DNA of 64,000 nucleotides from Pontivivens nitratireducens. GTDB lineage: Bacteria; Pseudomonadota; Alphaproteobacteria; Rhodobacterales; Rhodobacteraceae. Below, piece by piece: positions 46,606-55,974 of the stretch. The stretch spans positions 1-64,000 of the forward strand of contig NZ_JACJUQ010000006.1 in NCBI RefSeq assembly GCF_014235845.1. The letters are read 5' to 3'. The position numbers and the translations under genes are program-made. How positions within the stretch are numbered: position 1 is the first letter of the stretch; each line of letters opens with the position of its first letter. Below the pieces are notes generated by a model. The model was given only the letters and a program-made list of their open reading frames with translations, ran no database searches and was not told the DNA's origin.

Positions 46606-47400
46606 TCAGACCCTCTCCTGCCAATGTGTCAGCCGTTCTTCGACGCGCACGACGACCCGGTCCATGATCAGACCCAGGATGCCGATGGCGACGAGGCTGA
46701 CGAAAATCGTGGGCAGGTCGTAGTAGAGCTGCGCCTGCTGCATGCGAAATCCCAGTCCCGACTGCGCTGCGATCAACTCCGCCGCGACCACGGTGGCCCA
46801 GGCCGAACCCAGACCGATGCGGAATCCCACCAGAATGAACGGGGTTGAGGCGGGGATGATCACGCGCGCGAAGATCGTGCCGTCGCTAGCCCCCAGCACG
46901 CGCGCCGCGTTGATGTAGGTCTTGTCCACGCTGATGACCCCCTGGTAGGTCGAGACGACAGCCGACAGAAACGCCGCCAGGAAAATCACGAAGATCTTGG
47001 GCGTTTCATCTATCCCCATGGTCACGATGGCCAGAGGGATGATCGCCAGCGGCGGGATCACGCGAAAGAACTGGATCCACGGGTCGATGAGCGCGCGCGC
47101 GATGTTGTACCAGCCCATCAGAAAGCCGACCGGCACGGCGAGGATCGACCCCAGAGCAAAGCCGATCAGCACCCGTCGCAGCGAGGCATACATGTCCAGC
47201 CACAGTTGCCCGTCGATGCCCAGTTCGATCAACCGTGTCAGAACGGACCAGGGGGTCGGCAATTCCGAGAATCCGGCCACCGTTGCCAGCCACCACAGGC
47301 CGATCCCGCCGGCAAACGACAATGCGGCCCAGAACAGGTTTCCGGGTGCCCACCGTCTGTTTCCGGGTTCGGAGACTGCTATATCGCTGACGACACTCAT
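46606..47400 (-). CDS. ABC transporter permease (SsuC/TauC-like)
   Basis: The 264-residue protein has about six membrane helices and the importer EAA loop [20 protein letters not shown], with the final [19 protein letters not shown] segment of the sulfonate/nitrate permeases. It forms the channel for the neighbouring ATPase and binding protein. The start at 47400 follows GGAG; the longer open frame overlaps the ROK gene. Confidence 0.94.
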   Translation of the reverse strand: MSVVSDIAVSEPGNRRWAPGNLFWAALSFAGGIGLWWLATVAGFSELPTPWSVLTRLIELGIDGQLWLDMYASLRRVLIGFALGSILAVPVGFLMGWYNIARALIDPWIQFFRVIPPLAIIPLAIVTMGIDETPKIFVIFLAAFLSAVVSTYQGVISVDKTYINAARVLGASDGTIFARVIIPASTPFILVGFRIGLGSAWATVVAAELIAAQSGLGFRMQQAQLYYDLPTIFVSLVAIGILGLIMDRVVVRVEERLTHWQERV

Positions 47401-47416
47401 CTGTTTCTCCGTCCGG

Positions 47417-48559
47417 TCAGGTCTGCGGGGCCAGTTGGGACATGGGCTGCGCAAATGCCGGTCCCCCGCTGTAAAAGAAGGACTCAAGCGCCACACAGGC
47501 CGCGCCGCTGGCACCTGCCGGGCCGGGCAGGCTGGTGCGCCCGATCTTCAGCCGCTCGCGCTGCTGGGGCATGACCCGCGGCGCCAGATCGCGCCGCAGA
47601 TCATTCAGAAACGCGTCCGGTGCGGTGTTCAAATCGCCCCCCAGAACAACCCTTTCCGGGCCGAGAAGCGTAACAGTGGTGGACAAGGCCTGAAGCAAAT
47701 ATTCGTAGATCGTCGGCCAGTCATCCGTCCGCATCGCAGCGGCCACCAGATCGGGCCGTGCGATATCCGGATCGCCGACAAGCTGCCGCAACGGTTGCTC
47801 GGAGAAATAGCGCTCCAGACAACCGTGCCCGCCGCAGCGGCATGACGGCCCGCCCGGATTGACGGCGACATGGCCGATTTCGACCGGTGAGCAGCGTTCG
47901 CCCGGGCCGGTCTGGGCAAACCCGGCACCCAGACCCTGTCCGAGGAACAGATGCAGGATGCTCTCGGCCTCACGCCCATCGCCATAGCGTGCCTCTGCCA
48001 TCGCGATGGCGGTGGCGTTGTGCTCTATGACCACGGGCAGTCCCAACAAGGACTCGAACGCTTGCGCGAATGCCACGTTCTTCCACCCGGCGAGGACGGA
48101 ATGGATGTTGATCCGCTTCGTGTCATCGACGCTGCCCGGAACGCCGACGCCGACGCCGAGGATCTTGAGGTTCGCGGAACTTGCCTCCTGCATGACCTCG
48201 TTCGACAGGCGGACCGCCACGTCGATTATGCTTTCTATCGGATCGGAAAGATCGAACCCGGCGGAGCGGACAGGACCGCCGTTCAGCATCAGGTCAAACA
48301 ATGCAACCTGCGCCTGCCCGGCCCCCAGATGGATGGCCAGCACCCGATAGGCATCAGGATTGAGCGACAGTGAAACAGGCGGGCGGCCAACCGAATGCCC
48401 TTGCAGCGCATATTCCCCGACCAGACCGGCGGCATGCAGCTGTGCGGTGATCTTCGTTACACCCGCCGAGGAGATTCTGGTCTGCCGGGCCAGCTCCGCC
48501 CGTGAGAGCGGGCCGGCATCACGCAAGCGTGTCAGTATTTCACCCGTCCCGTTCCTCAC
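47417..48559 (-). CDS. ROK family transcriptional regulator
   Basis: The 380-residue protein has an N-terminal winged helix-turn-helix ([20 protein letters not shown], about residues 18-37) and a ROK sugar-kinase-like domain with [17 protein letters not shown] and the zinc site [10 protein letters not shown]. NagC, Mlc and XylR are of this type and answer to sugars or sugar phosphates. It is the first gene of the sulfatase-transporter operon and probably represses it, which points to a sugar-derived inducer. GTG at 48559 is the start (AAGGA upstream). A palindrome lies in its promoter. Confidence 0.94.
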   Translation of the reverse strand: MRNGTGEILTRLRDAGPLSRAELARQTRISSAGVTKITAQLHAAGLVGEYALQGHSVGRPPVSLSLNPDAYRVLAIHLGAGQAQVALFDLMLNGGPVRSAGFDLSDPIESIIDVAVRLSNEVMQEASSANLKILGVGVGVPGSVDDTKRINIHSVLAGWKNVAFAQAFESLLGLPVVIEHNATAIAMAEARYGDGREAESILHLFLGQGLGAGFAQTGPGERCSPVEIGHVAVNPGGPSCRCGGHGCLERYFSEQPLRQLVGDPDIARPDLVAAAMRTDDWPTIYEYLLQALSTTVTLLGPERVVLGGDLNTAPDAFLNDLRRDLAPRVMPQQRERLKIGRTSLPGPAGASGAACVALESFFYSGGPAFAQPMSQLAPQT

Positions 48560-48572
48560 GCTGCATTTCCTT

Positions 48573-48608
48573 CTATATATTTACTTAGTAAGGAAACTAA
48601 TAAGAGCG
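48573..48608 (-). promoter_or_regulatory. Promoter with palindromic operator of the sulfatase operon
   Basis: Read on the minus strand, a TATATA -10 box (48574-48579) stands 17 bases from a weak TATTAG -35 box (48597-48602). The spacer contains the perfect 11-bp palindrome TTACTTAGTAA (48581-48591) and the overlapping inverted repeat TTAGT-N6-ACTAA (48585-48600). The block is strikingly AT-rich in GC-rich DNA. Placement between -10 and -35 suits a repressor site, most likely for the ROK protein. Confidence 0.6.
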
Positions 48609-48837
48609 TTCGGAATAAGTCAACCCCGTCGCGAACAGCGTCCTTGAGATCCGTTGGAATCACAGGCGATCCTGACTCCCATACGGGGAGTCTGCATGGC
48701 CGAGCGTAAAATTCAGGGGACTGGCCGCGGAGCCAGATGCTACCGGGATCGGGGGGATTTCGGGTTTTGCTGGAACGTCATGCCGATTCGGCACGTCTGT
48801 TTGCATCCCGATATGCCGTATACTCGTGTGGAGTGCA
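48609..48837. other. Intergenic stretch between ROK promoter and catalase terminator
   Basis: The gap between the ROK gene and the catalase gene is about 315 bases. Apart from the ROK promoter and the catalase terminator I see nothing functional in it. Short frames here continue into antisense catalase sequence and look spurious. Confidence 0.5.
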
Positions 48838-48863
48838 GCAGCGGAGCCATCAGGCCCCGCTGC
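48838..48863 (-). terminator. Hairpin terminator downstream of catalase
   Basis: An 11-bp stem with one G-U pair (GCAGCGGAGCC 48838-48848 against GGCCCCGCTGC 48853-48863) and a four-base loop lies just after the catalase stop. It lacks a clear T-tract. Confidence 0.55.
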
Positions 48864-48874
48864 CGCGATAGCGT

Positions 48875-50407
48875 TTATTCAGCGGCGTGTCTGGCGCTGA
48901 TGCTTTCGGCAGATGCAAGTCCGGGTGCGTCGGACGCCCCGCCCAGCTTCTCACGAACCATTGCCTCTACCTTGTCACCGGTTTCGCGATCTACGTTCCG
49001 CCAGTATTCAAAGGCGCGCTGAAGCACCTTCTCACTGACCCCGTCGCACAAGTGACCGGCGATGTTCGAGACCAGACGGTCGCGCGCGGCGTCGTCCATC
49101 ACGTTGCGGACCAGATTTCCGGCCTGGCTCCAATCGTCATCATCCTCGCGCAGGGTATAGGCCTGGCGGACCATGTCACCATCCGTATGCCACAGACCGG
49201 CCTCGGGGCCGGGTTCGGGCTGGGCCGAGGGGCCACCATATGAATTCGGCGCATAGACCGGATCGGAGGCAAGCTCGGTGCGTCCGGCCCCGTCCTTGGA
49301 ATAGCTGTGAACGGGGGATTGCGGTTTGTTCACCGGAATCTGCTTGTAGTTCACACCCAACCGCGCCCGGTGCGCGTCGGCGTAGGAAAAGCCCCGCGCC
49401 AGCAACATCTTGTCCGGCGACAGGCCGACACCCGGCACCATGTTGTTCGGCTCGAATGCGAGCTGTTCGATCTGGGTATGGAAATCGGTCGGGTTGCGGT
49501 TCAGCGTCAGCTTTCCAACCTCGATCAGCGGATAATCCGCGTGTGGCCATACCTTGGTCAGATCGAACGGGTTCAGATGATAGGTCTTGGCATCCTCATA
49601 GGGCATGATCTGCCACTTGAGCGTCCAGCTGGGGTGATCTCCCTTCTGAATCGCGTTGAACAGATCGCGGCGGTGGAAATCACCATCGGCCCCCGCCAGC
49701 TTGTCAGCTTCTTCCTGGCTGAGATAGGCGTTGTCGTCGCCCTGATCGGTATGGAAATGGAACTTGACCCAGAACTTTTCCCCCTCGGCATTCACCAGGG
49801 AATAGGTGTGGCTGGAATAGCCGTTCATTTCGCGCCAGGTTTTCGGGATCCCCCGGTCGCCCATGAGATAGGTGACCTGATGGGCGCTTTCGGGCGACAA
49901 TGTCCAGAAATCCCACTGCATGTCATGATCGCGCATGTTGTTGTCCGCGCGGCGTTTCTGACTGCGGATGAAGTGCTGGAACTTGAGCGGATCGCGCACG
50001 AAGAAGATGGGCGTGTTGTTTCCGACCATGTCGAAATTGCCGTCTTCGGTATACATCTTGACCGAGAAGCCGCGCGGGTCGCGCCAGGTGTCCGGGCTGC
50101 CACGCTCACCTGCTACGGTCGAGAAGCGCATCGCCACATCGCATTTCGCGCCGGGCTGGAAAATCTTGGCCTTGGTATAGCGGGAGACATCCTGCGTGGT
50201 CTCAAACGTTCCGAAACCGCCGCTGCCCTTCGCGTGCGGCTGACGCTCGGGAATGCGTTCCCGGTTGAAGTTCGCCATCTGCTCCAGAAGGTAGTGATCG
50301 TGCAGGACAATCGGGCCATCGGGTCCGATCGTAAGCGAGTGTTCATCGCTTTGGACACGGATGCCCGCATCCGTGGTGGTGTTTGGGTCATCCTTGGGAT
50401 GTGTCAT
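48875..50407 (-). CDS. katA: Monofunctional heme catalase
   Basis: The 510-residue protein has the catalytic His58 in [12 protein letters not shown], the distal Asn in [12 protein letters not shown] (about 130) and the proximal heme-ligating Tyr in [14 protein letters not shown] (about 340). The length fits small-subunit (clade 3-type) catalases. It removes hydrogen peroxide in the cytoplasm. No OxyR-type gene is adjacent. It lies 91 bases downstream of the tetR gene on the same strand, and an amine oxidase, a peroxide source, is encoded just beyond that. Confidence 0.97.
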   Translation of the reverse strand: MTHPKDDPNTTTDAGIRVQSDEHSLTIGPDGPIVLHDHYLLEQMANFNRERIPERQPHAKGSGGFGTFETTQDVSRYTKAKIFQPGAKCDVAMRFSTVAGERGSPDTWRDPRGFSVKMYTEDGNFDMVGNNTPIFFVRDPLKFQHFIRSQKRRADNNMRDHDMQWDFWTLSPESAHQVTYLMGDRGIPKTWREMNGYSSHTYSLVNAEGEKFWVKFHFHTDQGDDNAYLSQEEADKLAGADGDFHRRDLFNAIQKGDHPSWTLKWQIMPYEDAKTYHLNPFDLTKVWPHADYPLIEVGKLTLNRNPTDFHTQIEQLAFEPNNMVPGVGLSPDKMLLARGFSYADAHRARLGVNYKQIPVNKPQSPVHSYSKDGAGRTELASDPVYAPNSYGGPSAQPEPGPEAGLWHTDGDMVRQAYTLREDDDDWSQAGNLVRNVMDDAARDRLVSNIAGHLCDGVSEKVLQRAFEYWRNVDRETGDKVEAMVREKLGGASDAPGLASAESISARHAAE

Positions 50408-50498
50408 GTATTTCTCCGAAATTGAATTGTGTCATAATGCAGAAGGCGGCGGATCTGGCGGCTCCATCCTTATAAAACTGTGCCCATTTCACGGGTCT

Positions 50499-51113
50499 TC
50501 AACCGTTTTGACGGGTGGTAAGATCGCGTTGCTTCCTCATCCTGCCGGTAAGCACCGCGACAGCCTCATCAAATCTGGCGGGGTTGTTCTCCGCCCGCGC
50601 GCAAAGCTGTGCACCTTCCAGAACGGCGAGAGTGGCTGGGGCCTCCGCTTCCGGATCGGTGACGCTGGCGATGGTGCCGTCCGATTGACCCAACGCATAT
50701 GTCGCCGCGATCCATGTGCGCATCATCCGGCGAAAGCCCGCGATCCGGTCTATGACATCGGCCGACAGATGTTCACGGCTGATCGAGAAGGCAACGCACA
50801 GGCAAACGCGTTCGCCCGCGCCATGCGCCTGTCGGTAGCGGTCGATCAGGGCGATCATGCGGGCGCTGCCTGTTTCGTGGCTGGCATCTATTTGCGCGCA
50901 TATCTCTTCGAAATTCTCGTGATATCGCTGCATCAAAGCCGCCGAAAGGACCGCCTTTCTGGGGAAGTGATAGTGGATGCTGGCCGTGCGGATACCCACG
51001 TCCCTTGCCAGATCGGCGTAGCTGAATCCGTCAAACCCCCGGCTGCGTGCGGCATGTTCGGCGGAATCGAGCAGTTCGGCTCTGCGATCCTTTGAGGCGG
51101 ATCTGTCAGTCAT
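50499..51113 (-). CDS. TetR/AcrR family regulator
   Basis: The 204-residue protein has a TetR helix-turn-helix (FSYADLARDVGIRTASIHYHFPRKAVL, about residues 30-56) and a helical ligand domain with VCLCVAFSISREHLSADV, similar to the AcuR/short-chain responsive class. It starts 3 bases after the amine oxidase stop, so it is the last gene of a cupin-amine oxidase-tetR operon. It probably controls that operon through the palindrome at 52988-53005. Confidence 0.9.
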   Translation of the reverse strand: MTDRSASKDRRAELLDSAEHAARSRGFDGFSYADLARDVGIRTASIHYHFPRKAVLSAALMQRYHENFEEICAQIDASHETGSARMIALIDRYRQAHGAGERVCLCVAFSISREHLSADVIDRIAGFRRMMRTWIAATYALGQSDGTIASVTDPEAEAPATLAVLEGAQLCARAENNPARFDEAVAVLTGRMRKQRDLTTRQNG

Positions 51114-51116
51114 TCT

Positions 51117-52172
51117 TCAACCTCGCTTCAACCTGGCCAGTGAAATTTCCGCCGCTTCCAGGGCACCTTCGAGATAGCCACCGAACCGATCGCCGGTCTC
51201 CGTTCCGCTCAGCATCAGGCGATCATTCCAAAGACCCTTCATCGCAGGGGGTAATCCGTAATGAGGATGGACCATGGGCGGCTGTTGATCGGCTATGGTC
51301 GCGGTGTTGGGGTCGAACGCCCAATCCTTGATGTGCAGGGCGATCGGATTGGCGGCTTTCGGTCCGAAGATGCGTCCGAGCTGTGCCAGAACCGCAGCGT
51401 TCAGCTGTGCCCTGTCCCGGCGGTGCACACTGGGAATCCCTATGAAACCGAACAGGGCGAATGCGCCACCATCGCGGGGCGATGCGTCGTGTATTTCGAC
51501 CATCGGGCCGTGACGGCTCATCGCATCGCCGGAATACCCCTCATGCCTCCAGAACGCGGTTTCATAGACGGCGACAGCTTTTGCCTGACCGGCCATCCAT
51601 GTCGCGCAGGATGACATCGCGGTCAGGGTTACATCGGGAAGCGGCGGCACCATCGCGATTTCGGCTGCAATGCGCGGCGGAAGTGCGAGAACAACGCGTT
51701 TGGCCGACACCGGATCGCCCGTTGCAAACTGCGCCACGATTGTATCGCCCATATCGGTCAGGCGCGTCAGCTGGCTGTTCAACCGCAGACGGTGTTCAGG
51801 GAGCCGCGCGGCAAGGGCATCGGTCAGTGACGTCAGACCACCGCGCAGCCGGTACGACCCCTGCATGGAGGCATAGCCGCGTCCGCGCTGGACCTGACCG
51901 GACTCGTCCTCATAGCTCAGATCGCCCTCGAAATACTGATCGAACCGCTCAAGCCCGAGTTCCTGAACCAGCGCTGCCATGCGGGGTTGCCCCGGCCAGA
52001 ACCATGCCGGCCCCATATCGAACCGCGCGCCCGCAACCTCTACGGTGGAGATTCGGCCCCCGGTCCGGTCCCGAGCCTCCACCAGCAGATAGTTCTGACC
52101 CTCAGCTTCGAGCATCCGGGCAAGCGCCAGCCCGCTGAGGCCCGCACCCACGATCAAAATGTCGGTTTCCAT
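51117..52172 (-). CDS. FAD-dependent amine oxidase-family protein
   Basis: The 351-residue protein has the dinucleotide-binding loop DILIVGAGLSGLALARML followed by VEARDRTGGRISTV, the GG-doublet of monoamine oxidases. KRVVLALPPRIAAEI and the C-terminal LSGTETGDRFGGYLEGALEAA complete the FAD site. It is shorter than typical MAO (about 450 residues). The substrate is unknown; such enzymes make an aldehyde or imine and hydrogen peroxide. Confidence 0.88.
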   Translation of the reverse strand: METDILIVGAGLSGLALARMLEAEGQNYLLVEARDRTGGRISTVEVAGARFDMGPAWFWPGQPRMAALVQELGLERFDQYFEGDLSYEDESGQVQRGRGYASMQGSYRLRGGLTSLTDALAARLPEHRLRLNSQLTRLTDMGDTIVAQFATGDPVSAKRVVLALPPRIAAEIAMVPPLPDVTLTAMSSCATWMAGQAKAVAVYETAFWRHEGYSGDAMSRHGPMVEIHDASPRDGGAFALFGFIGIPSVHRRDRAQLNAAVLAQLGRIFGPKAANPIALHIKDWAFDPNTATIADQQPPMVHPHYGLPPAMKGLWNDRLMLSGTETGDRFGGYLEGALEAAEISLARLKRG

Positions 52173-52278
52173 CCAGAGCCCTTCTCTGTCCGGTGCAGGT
52201 TCATCCCTGACGCCCAGATCTTTTTTCGGTTCGGCTGACTGCCGCTAAGTCGATTGCACCAAGCCGGATCAGTTTCCG

Positions 52279-52947
52279 TTATGCCGCAGGCGGTTTGGCG
52301 AAGGGCAGGTGGCCTGTTTTCATCCAGACCTTCGCCCCCTCGGGACCGGCCTCAACCTTGAGAGGGCCCCCCTCCGGCAGGCGCAGCCACGATCCCTTGC
52401 GCAACTCTTCACCGCCTTGAATCATCGTGCCGTCGATCATCAACAGCTCGATCCCGCCGGCGTCGGACACGTGCCAATGTGCTCCGGCATCCAGATGCGC
52501 GTATCTGACAGTTTCACGTGGGTCGCTGTGCAGTTCCGCCACGGCCACGCCGTCCTGCGCATCGCCCAGCTCATCCGCCATGTCCTTGCGGAACTGGTTG
52601 CGGTCATCCATGTCGAATTGCCACAGCTTGACGAAGATCGTGCAACCCTGCTCCGACCCCGGAGTATGGCTGGTCGTGGGCGGATTGCGCACATAGGTTC
52701 CGGCTGGGTAGTCACCGTGTTCGTCCTGAAAAACACCGTCCAGAACGATGAACTCCTCGCCACCCGAATGGGTATGCGCGGAAAACTGGCTGTCGGGTGC
52801 ATAGCGCACGATGGTCGTGGCGCGGGCAACTTCGCCGCCGATGCGATCCAGCATCCGTCGGTCAACGCCGGGCATGGGGGAAGCCTGCCACGCCACCTCG
52901 TCGGAGTGGACAAGCACACGTTCGGAAAAATCAGCGTTCAGTTCCAT
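52279..52947 (-). CDS. ChrR-like double cupin protein
   Basis: The 222-residue protein consists of two cupin modules. The first (about residues 45-115) has metal ligands in [21 protein letters not shown] and the [10 protein letters not shown] return strand typical of the ChrR anti-sigma cupin. The second (about 145-215) has [10 protein letters not shown]. There is no N-terminal zinc-binding anti-sigma domain, so it is not a ChrR anti-sigma factor but a stand-alone relative. It is first in an operon with the amine oxidase and TetR genes. Confidence 0.85.
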   Translation of the reverse strand: MELNADFSERVLVHSDEVAWQASPMPGVDRRMLDRIGGEVARATTIVRYAPDSQFSAHTHSGGEEFIVLDGVFQDEHGDYPAGTYVRNPPTTSHTPGSEQGCTIFVKLWQFDMDDRNQFRKDMADELGDAQDGVAVAELHSDPRETVRYAHLDAGAHWHVSDAGGIELLMIDGTMIQGGEELRKGSWLRLPEGGPLKVEAGPEGAKVWMKTGHLPFAKPPAA

Positions 52948-52987
52948 GAAATGAGTCCTTTCCGGGCCATGACCCGCGATAATTTGC

Positions 52988-53005
52988 CTACCTTGTACTA
53001 GGTAG
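52988..53005. promoter_or_regulatory. 18-bp palindromic operator upstream of the cupin operon
   Basis: CTACCTTGTACTAGGTAG has perfect 6-bp arms (CTACCT/AGGTAG) around a GTAC core; only one symmetric base pair is mismatched. It lies 41-58 bases before the cupin start in an AT-richer stretch. Length and symmetry match TetR-family operators, and the operon encodes a TetR protein. Confidence 0.65.
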
Positions 53006-53220
53006 ATTTACAGGAGCGAAGGGAAAGGGCAGCGTGAGCGCGTTCTGATCACGGAACCGTGTACGCCACGTTCCGCACAGAGCCTGCCGGGATGGAAATC
53101 GCGGATGATGGGAGATTGACGAACTCGTGAAGGACGGGCGCTACACGCGAAATCTCCCACAGGGCAGGCAAATCAGCCCCTGATCGCGGTCCGCCGGATC
53201 GGGATGGTGCCGATGCGTTT

Positions 53221-54561
53221 TTATCTTAAAAGCGCATCCTGCTGCGCAGGGTCGGACACGGTGTCGAGCCCTTGCGGCTGGCCCACCACGATGAAGGTCA
53301 GGTGTTCCGGTTGCAGCAAACGCTCCGCGACGCGGGCGATATCCTCGACCGTGATCGCCTCGATCATCGCGTTCCGTTCGTGGGTATAGTCGATGCCCAG
53401 CTCCGCCTCCTGCACACCGGCGAGGATATCCGCGATCTTGGCATTGGTATCGAAACGCAGCGGATAGGCGCCGGTCAGGAAGCGTTTCGCCTGCTCCAGC
53501 TCTTCCTCGCTCACACCTTCGCGCGCCATCCGGGCCCATTCGCTGCGGACCAGTTCCAATGCCTCCGCAATCGTTTCGTTCGCTGAGGCGACCGAGCCGA
53601 GGTAAAGCGGGCCATGATCCAGTGATGTCAGAAAGGTCGAAATGCCGTAGGTCAGGCCGCGTTTCTCACGCACCTCCTCCGTCAAGCGGGAGGTGAATCC
53701 CCCGCCGCCCAGAATGTGGTTCATCACATAGGCCGCCATGAAATCCGGGTCGTCGCGCTCAATCCCGGCATGACCGAACAAAGCGCGGCTTTGCCCGCCC
53801 GGCAGGTCGATCGTGTGCACGCCACCGCGAAGCTGATCGGCTGCATTTTGGGGCAGGGCCGTGTCGGATGTGGGTAGTCCGACCATCACCCGATCCACCA
53901 TTTCCGAGGCCTCATCGCTGGTCACGTCACCGACGATGGCGATGAAGGCCCGGTCGCGCACGATGGCGGCCCGGTGGATGCGACGCAGATCCTCCACGCT
54001 CATCGCGGCAATGCTCTCGGGCGTGCCATCGGTGGGTCGGCTGTAGGGGTGATCGGGGAAGGCGTGTGCGAACAGGGTGTGACTGGCCAGTTCGCCCGGA
54101 TCGCTCTGGTTCGAGCGGATGATGGACATCATCTGCCCCCGAACACGTTCCACCGCGTCGTCATCGAATCGCGGTTCGTGCAGGGCAATGCGCACCAGAT
54201 CCACGACTTCGGCCCGCACCTCGCGCAGCATGGTGGCCGATACGGACAGCGTGTCGCGCCCCACGTCGAAACCGATACGCGCGGCGACTTCCTCACTGGC
54301 GGCGGCATAGGCGAGCGCATCCATATCCCCCGCCCCCTCGTTGAGCAGCCCGGTCATCATGGTGGCCGCGCCGGGCCTGTCGTCGGGGTCCAGTGCGGTG
54401 CCACCGCGAAACAGGATCTTCACGCTGACGATGGGGATCGAGGTTTCCTGTGATAACCAGAAAGTGATGCCAGCCGGGGTTACGACCTGCTCGATTTCCG
54501 TCTGGGCGGCGGCGCTCTGATGGATCAGCGCAAGAAGAGCGGCAAGGGCATAGCGTATCAT
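53221..54561 (-). CDS. M16 peptidase-like subunit without the zinc motif
   Basis: The 446-residue protein has a signal peptide (ALAALLALIHQSAAAQ) and two M16 domains. The HxxEH zinc motif is absent: the corresponding segment reads MMTGLLNEGAG. The substrate-binding R/Y region of the M16 C-terminal domain is kept (SRLTEEVREKRGLTYG). This is the pattern of the non-catalytic alpha subunit in mitochondrial-processing-peptidase-like heterodimers. It overlaps the catalytic partner gene by ATGA. Confidence 0.92.
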   Translation of the reverse strand: MIRYALAALLALIHQSAAAQTEIEQVVTPAGITFWLSQETSIPIVSVKILFRGGTALDPDDRPGAATMMTGLLNEGAGDMDALAYAAASEEVAARIGFDVGRDTLSVSATMLREVRAEVVDLVRIALHEPRFDDDAVERVRGQMMSIIRSNQSDPGELASHTLFAHAFPDHPYSRPTDGTPESIAAMSVEDLRRIHRAAIVRDRAFIAIVGDVTSDEASEMVDRVMVGLPTSDTALPQNAADQLRGGVHTIDLPGGQSRALFGHAGIERDDPDFMAAYVMNHILGGGGFTSRLTEEVREKRGLTYGISTFLTSLDHGPLYLGSVASANETIAEALELVRSEWARMAREGVSEEELEQAKRFLTGAYPLRFDTNAKIADILAGVQEAELGIDYTHERNAMIEAITVEDIARVAERLLQPEHLTFIVVGQPQGLDTVSDPAQQDALLR

Positions 54562-55904
54562 TGGGCAGCCTCCGGTTCGGGGGTTCCGCGCAACTGTGCG
54601 GTGACGGATTGGCGCAGGTCCAGCACCTGTTGCGCCACGCGCATGATATCCTCCGCCGTGACAGTATCCAGCACGGCGGGCCAGGCATCGACATCCTCGA
54701 CCGTCAGACCGGAGGTCAGCGCGGCGCCATAGGCACGGGCCAACCCCACCTGACTGTCGCGGGCGAAGATCTCGGAGGCGCGGACCTGTACCTTGATACG
54801 GTCCAGATGCGCCGCATCCGGGCCGGTCTGCATGAAATCGGCCATCGCGGCATCCAGCGCCGCCTCGGCCTGTTCCAGATCGACGCCATCCGCGGGCACC
54901 GCGTACAGGCCGAAGCTGGTCGGGTCCAAACTTGTGCCGTTATAAAACGCCCCGGCGGACACCGCGATACCCGCATCCACCACCAGCGCGCGGTAAAGCA
55001 CCGAGGTCGGCCCCCCGCCCAGCAGTTCGGCCAGAATCGTCAGAGCGGCGGCATCCTGCTGCGCTCCGGCATTCCGCTCAGGCGCCAGATAGCTGCGGAT
55101 GACATAGGGTTGCTGCACACGCGGATCGGCATAGACCAGCCTGCGCGGGGCCACCGCCACGGGTTCCTGGGGGCGAATACGCTCGGGTATTGCGTCCGAC
55201 GGGGGCAGATCACCGAAATATTCCTCGGCCAGCGTCACCACCTCCTGCAACGTCACGTCGCCAGCGACGATCAGGATGGCGTTGTTCGGGGCGTAATACC
55301 GGGCATAGAAATCCAGCGCGTCCTGACGGGTCAGGGTGGACATCTCATGCTCCCACCCGATGATCGGTGTGCCGTAGGGATGGTTGAGGTAGAGGGCCGC
55401 ATCGCGTTGTTCGGCCATGATCGCGGAGGGGTTGGATGCGACCCGGCTGCGCCGTTCCTCCAGAATCACATCCCGTTCGGGCACCCAGACGGCCTCGGAG
55501 ATGATCAGATCCGTCATGCGATCCGCCTCCATCCGCATGACCAGCGGCAACCGGTCCGCGGCAATCCGCTGGTAATATCCGGTGTAGTCATAGGAGGTGA
55601 AGGCGTTGTCCTGTCCACCATTGGCGGACACGATCTGACTGAACTGCCCTTCGGGAATCTCGTCGGTTCCCTTGAACATCAAATGTTCGAGATAATGCGC
55701 GATTCCGGATTTTCCGGGCGGTTCATCCGCCGATCCGATGCGATACCACACCATGTTCGTCACGACAGGGGCGCGGTGATCGGGAATCACCACGATCTCC
55801 AGCCCATTGTCCAATCGGTGGGTTTCGACCTGCGACCACGATGTGGATGGGATCAAGGACAACAACAGGCCGATCAGGCCTGTGAGCCGGGAAGTCAGGG
55901 TCAA
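54558..55904 (-). CDS. M16 zinc metallopeptidase, catalytic subunit
   Basis: The 448-residue protein has a signal peptide (LTGLIGLLLSLIPSTSWSQ) and an intact inverted zinc motif H70-YLE-H74 in HYLEHLMFKGT, with the third ligand in WVPERDVILEERR. It should degrade peptides in the periplasm, probably as a heterodimer with the next gene's product. It is preceded by bamF-like and lspA genes on the same strand. Confidence 0.94.
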   Translation of the reverse strand: MTLTSRLTGLIGLLLSLIPSTSWSQVETHRLDNGLEIVVIPDHRAPVVTNMVWYRIGSADEPPGKSGIAHYLEHLMFKGTDEIPEGQFSQIVSANGGQDNAFTSYDYTGYYQRIAADRLPLVMRMEADRMTDLIISEAVWVPERDVILEERRSRVASNPSAIMAEQRDAALYLNHPYGTPIIGWEHEMSTLTRQDALDFYARYYAPNNAILIVAGDVTLQEVVTLAEEYFGDLPPSDAIPERIRPQEPVAVAPRRLVYADPRVQQPYVIRSYLAPERNAGAQQDAAALTILAELLGGGPTSVLYRALVVDAGIAVSAGAFYNGTSLDPTSFGLYAVPADGVDLEQAEAALDAAMADFMQTGPDAAHLDRIKVQVRASEIFARDSQVGLARAYGAALTSGLTVEDVDAWPAVLDTVTAEDIMRVAQQVLDLRQSVTAQLRGTPEPEAAQ

Positions 55905-55974
55905 TGTGCACGCTCCGCTGAATCATCTGCGTATCAGCGTAGCGTGCTTAGCCGTACGAGCAAGCGGGGTGTGT

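Noticed and set aside
52511-52524. parS-like GTTTCACGTGGGTC inside the cupin gene
   Set aside because: Three mismatches in the right arm and far from the parS cluster.
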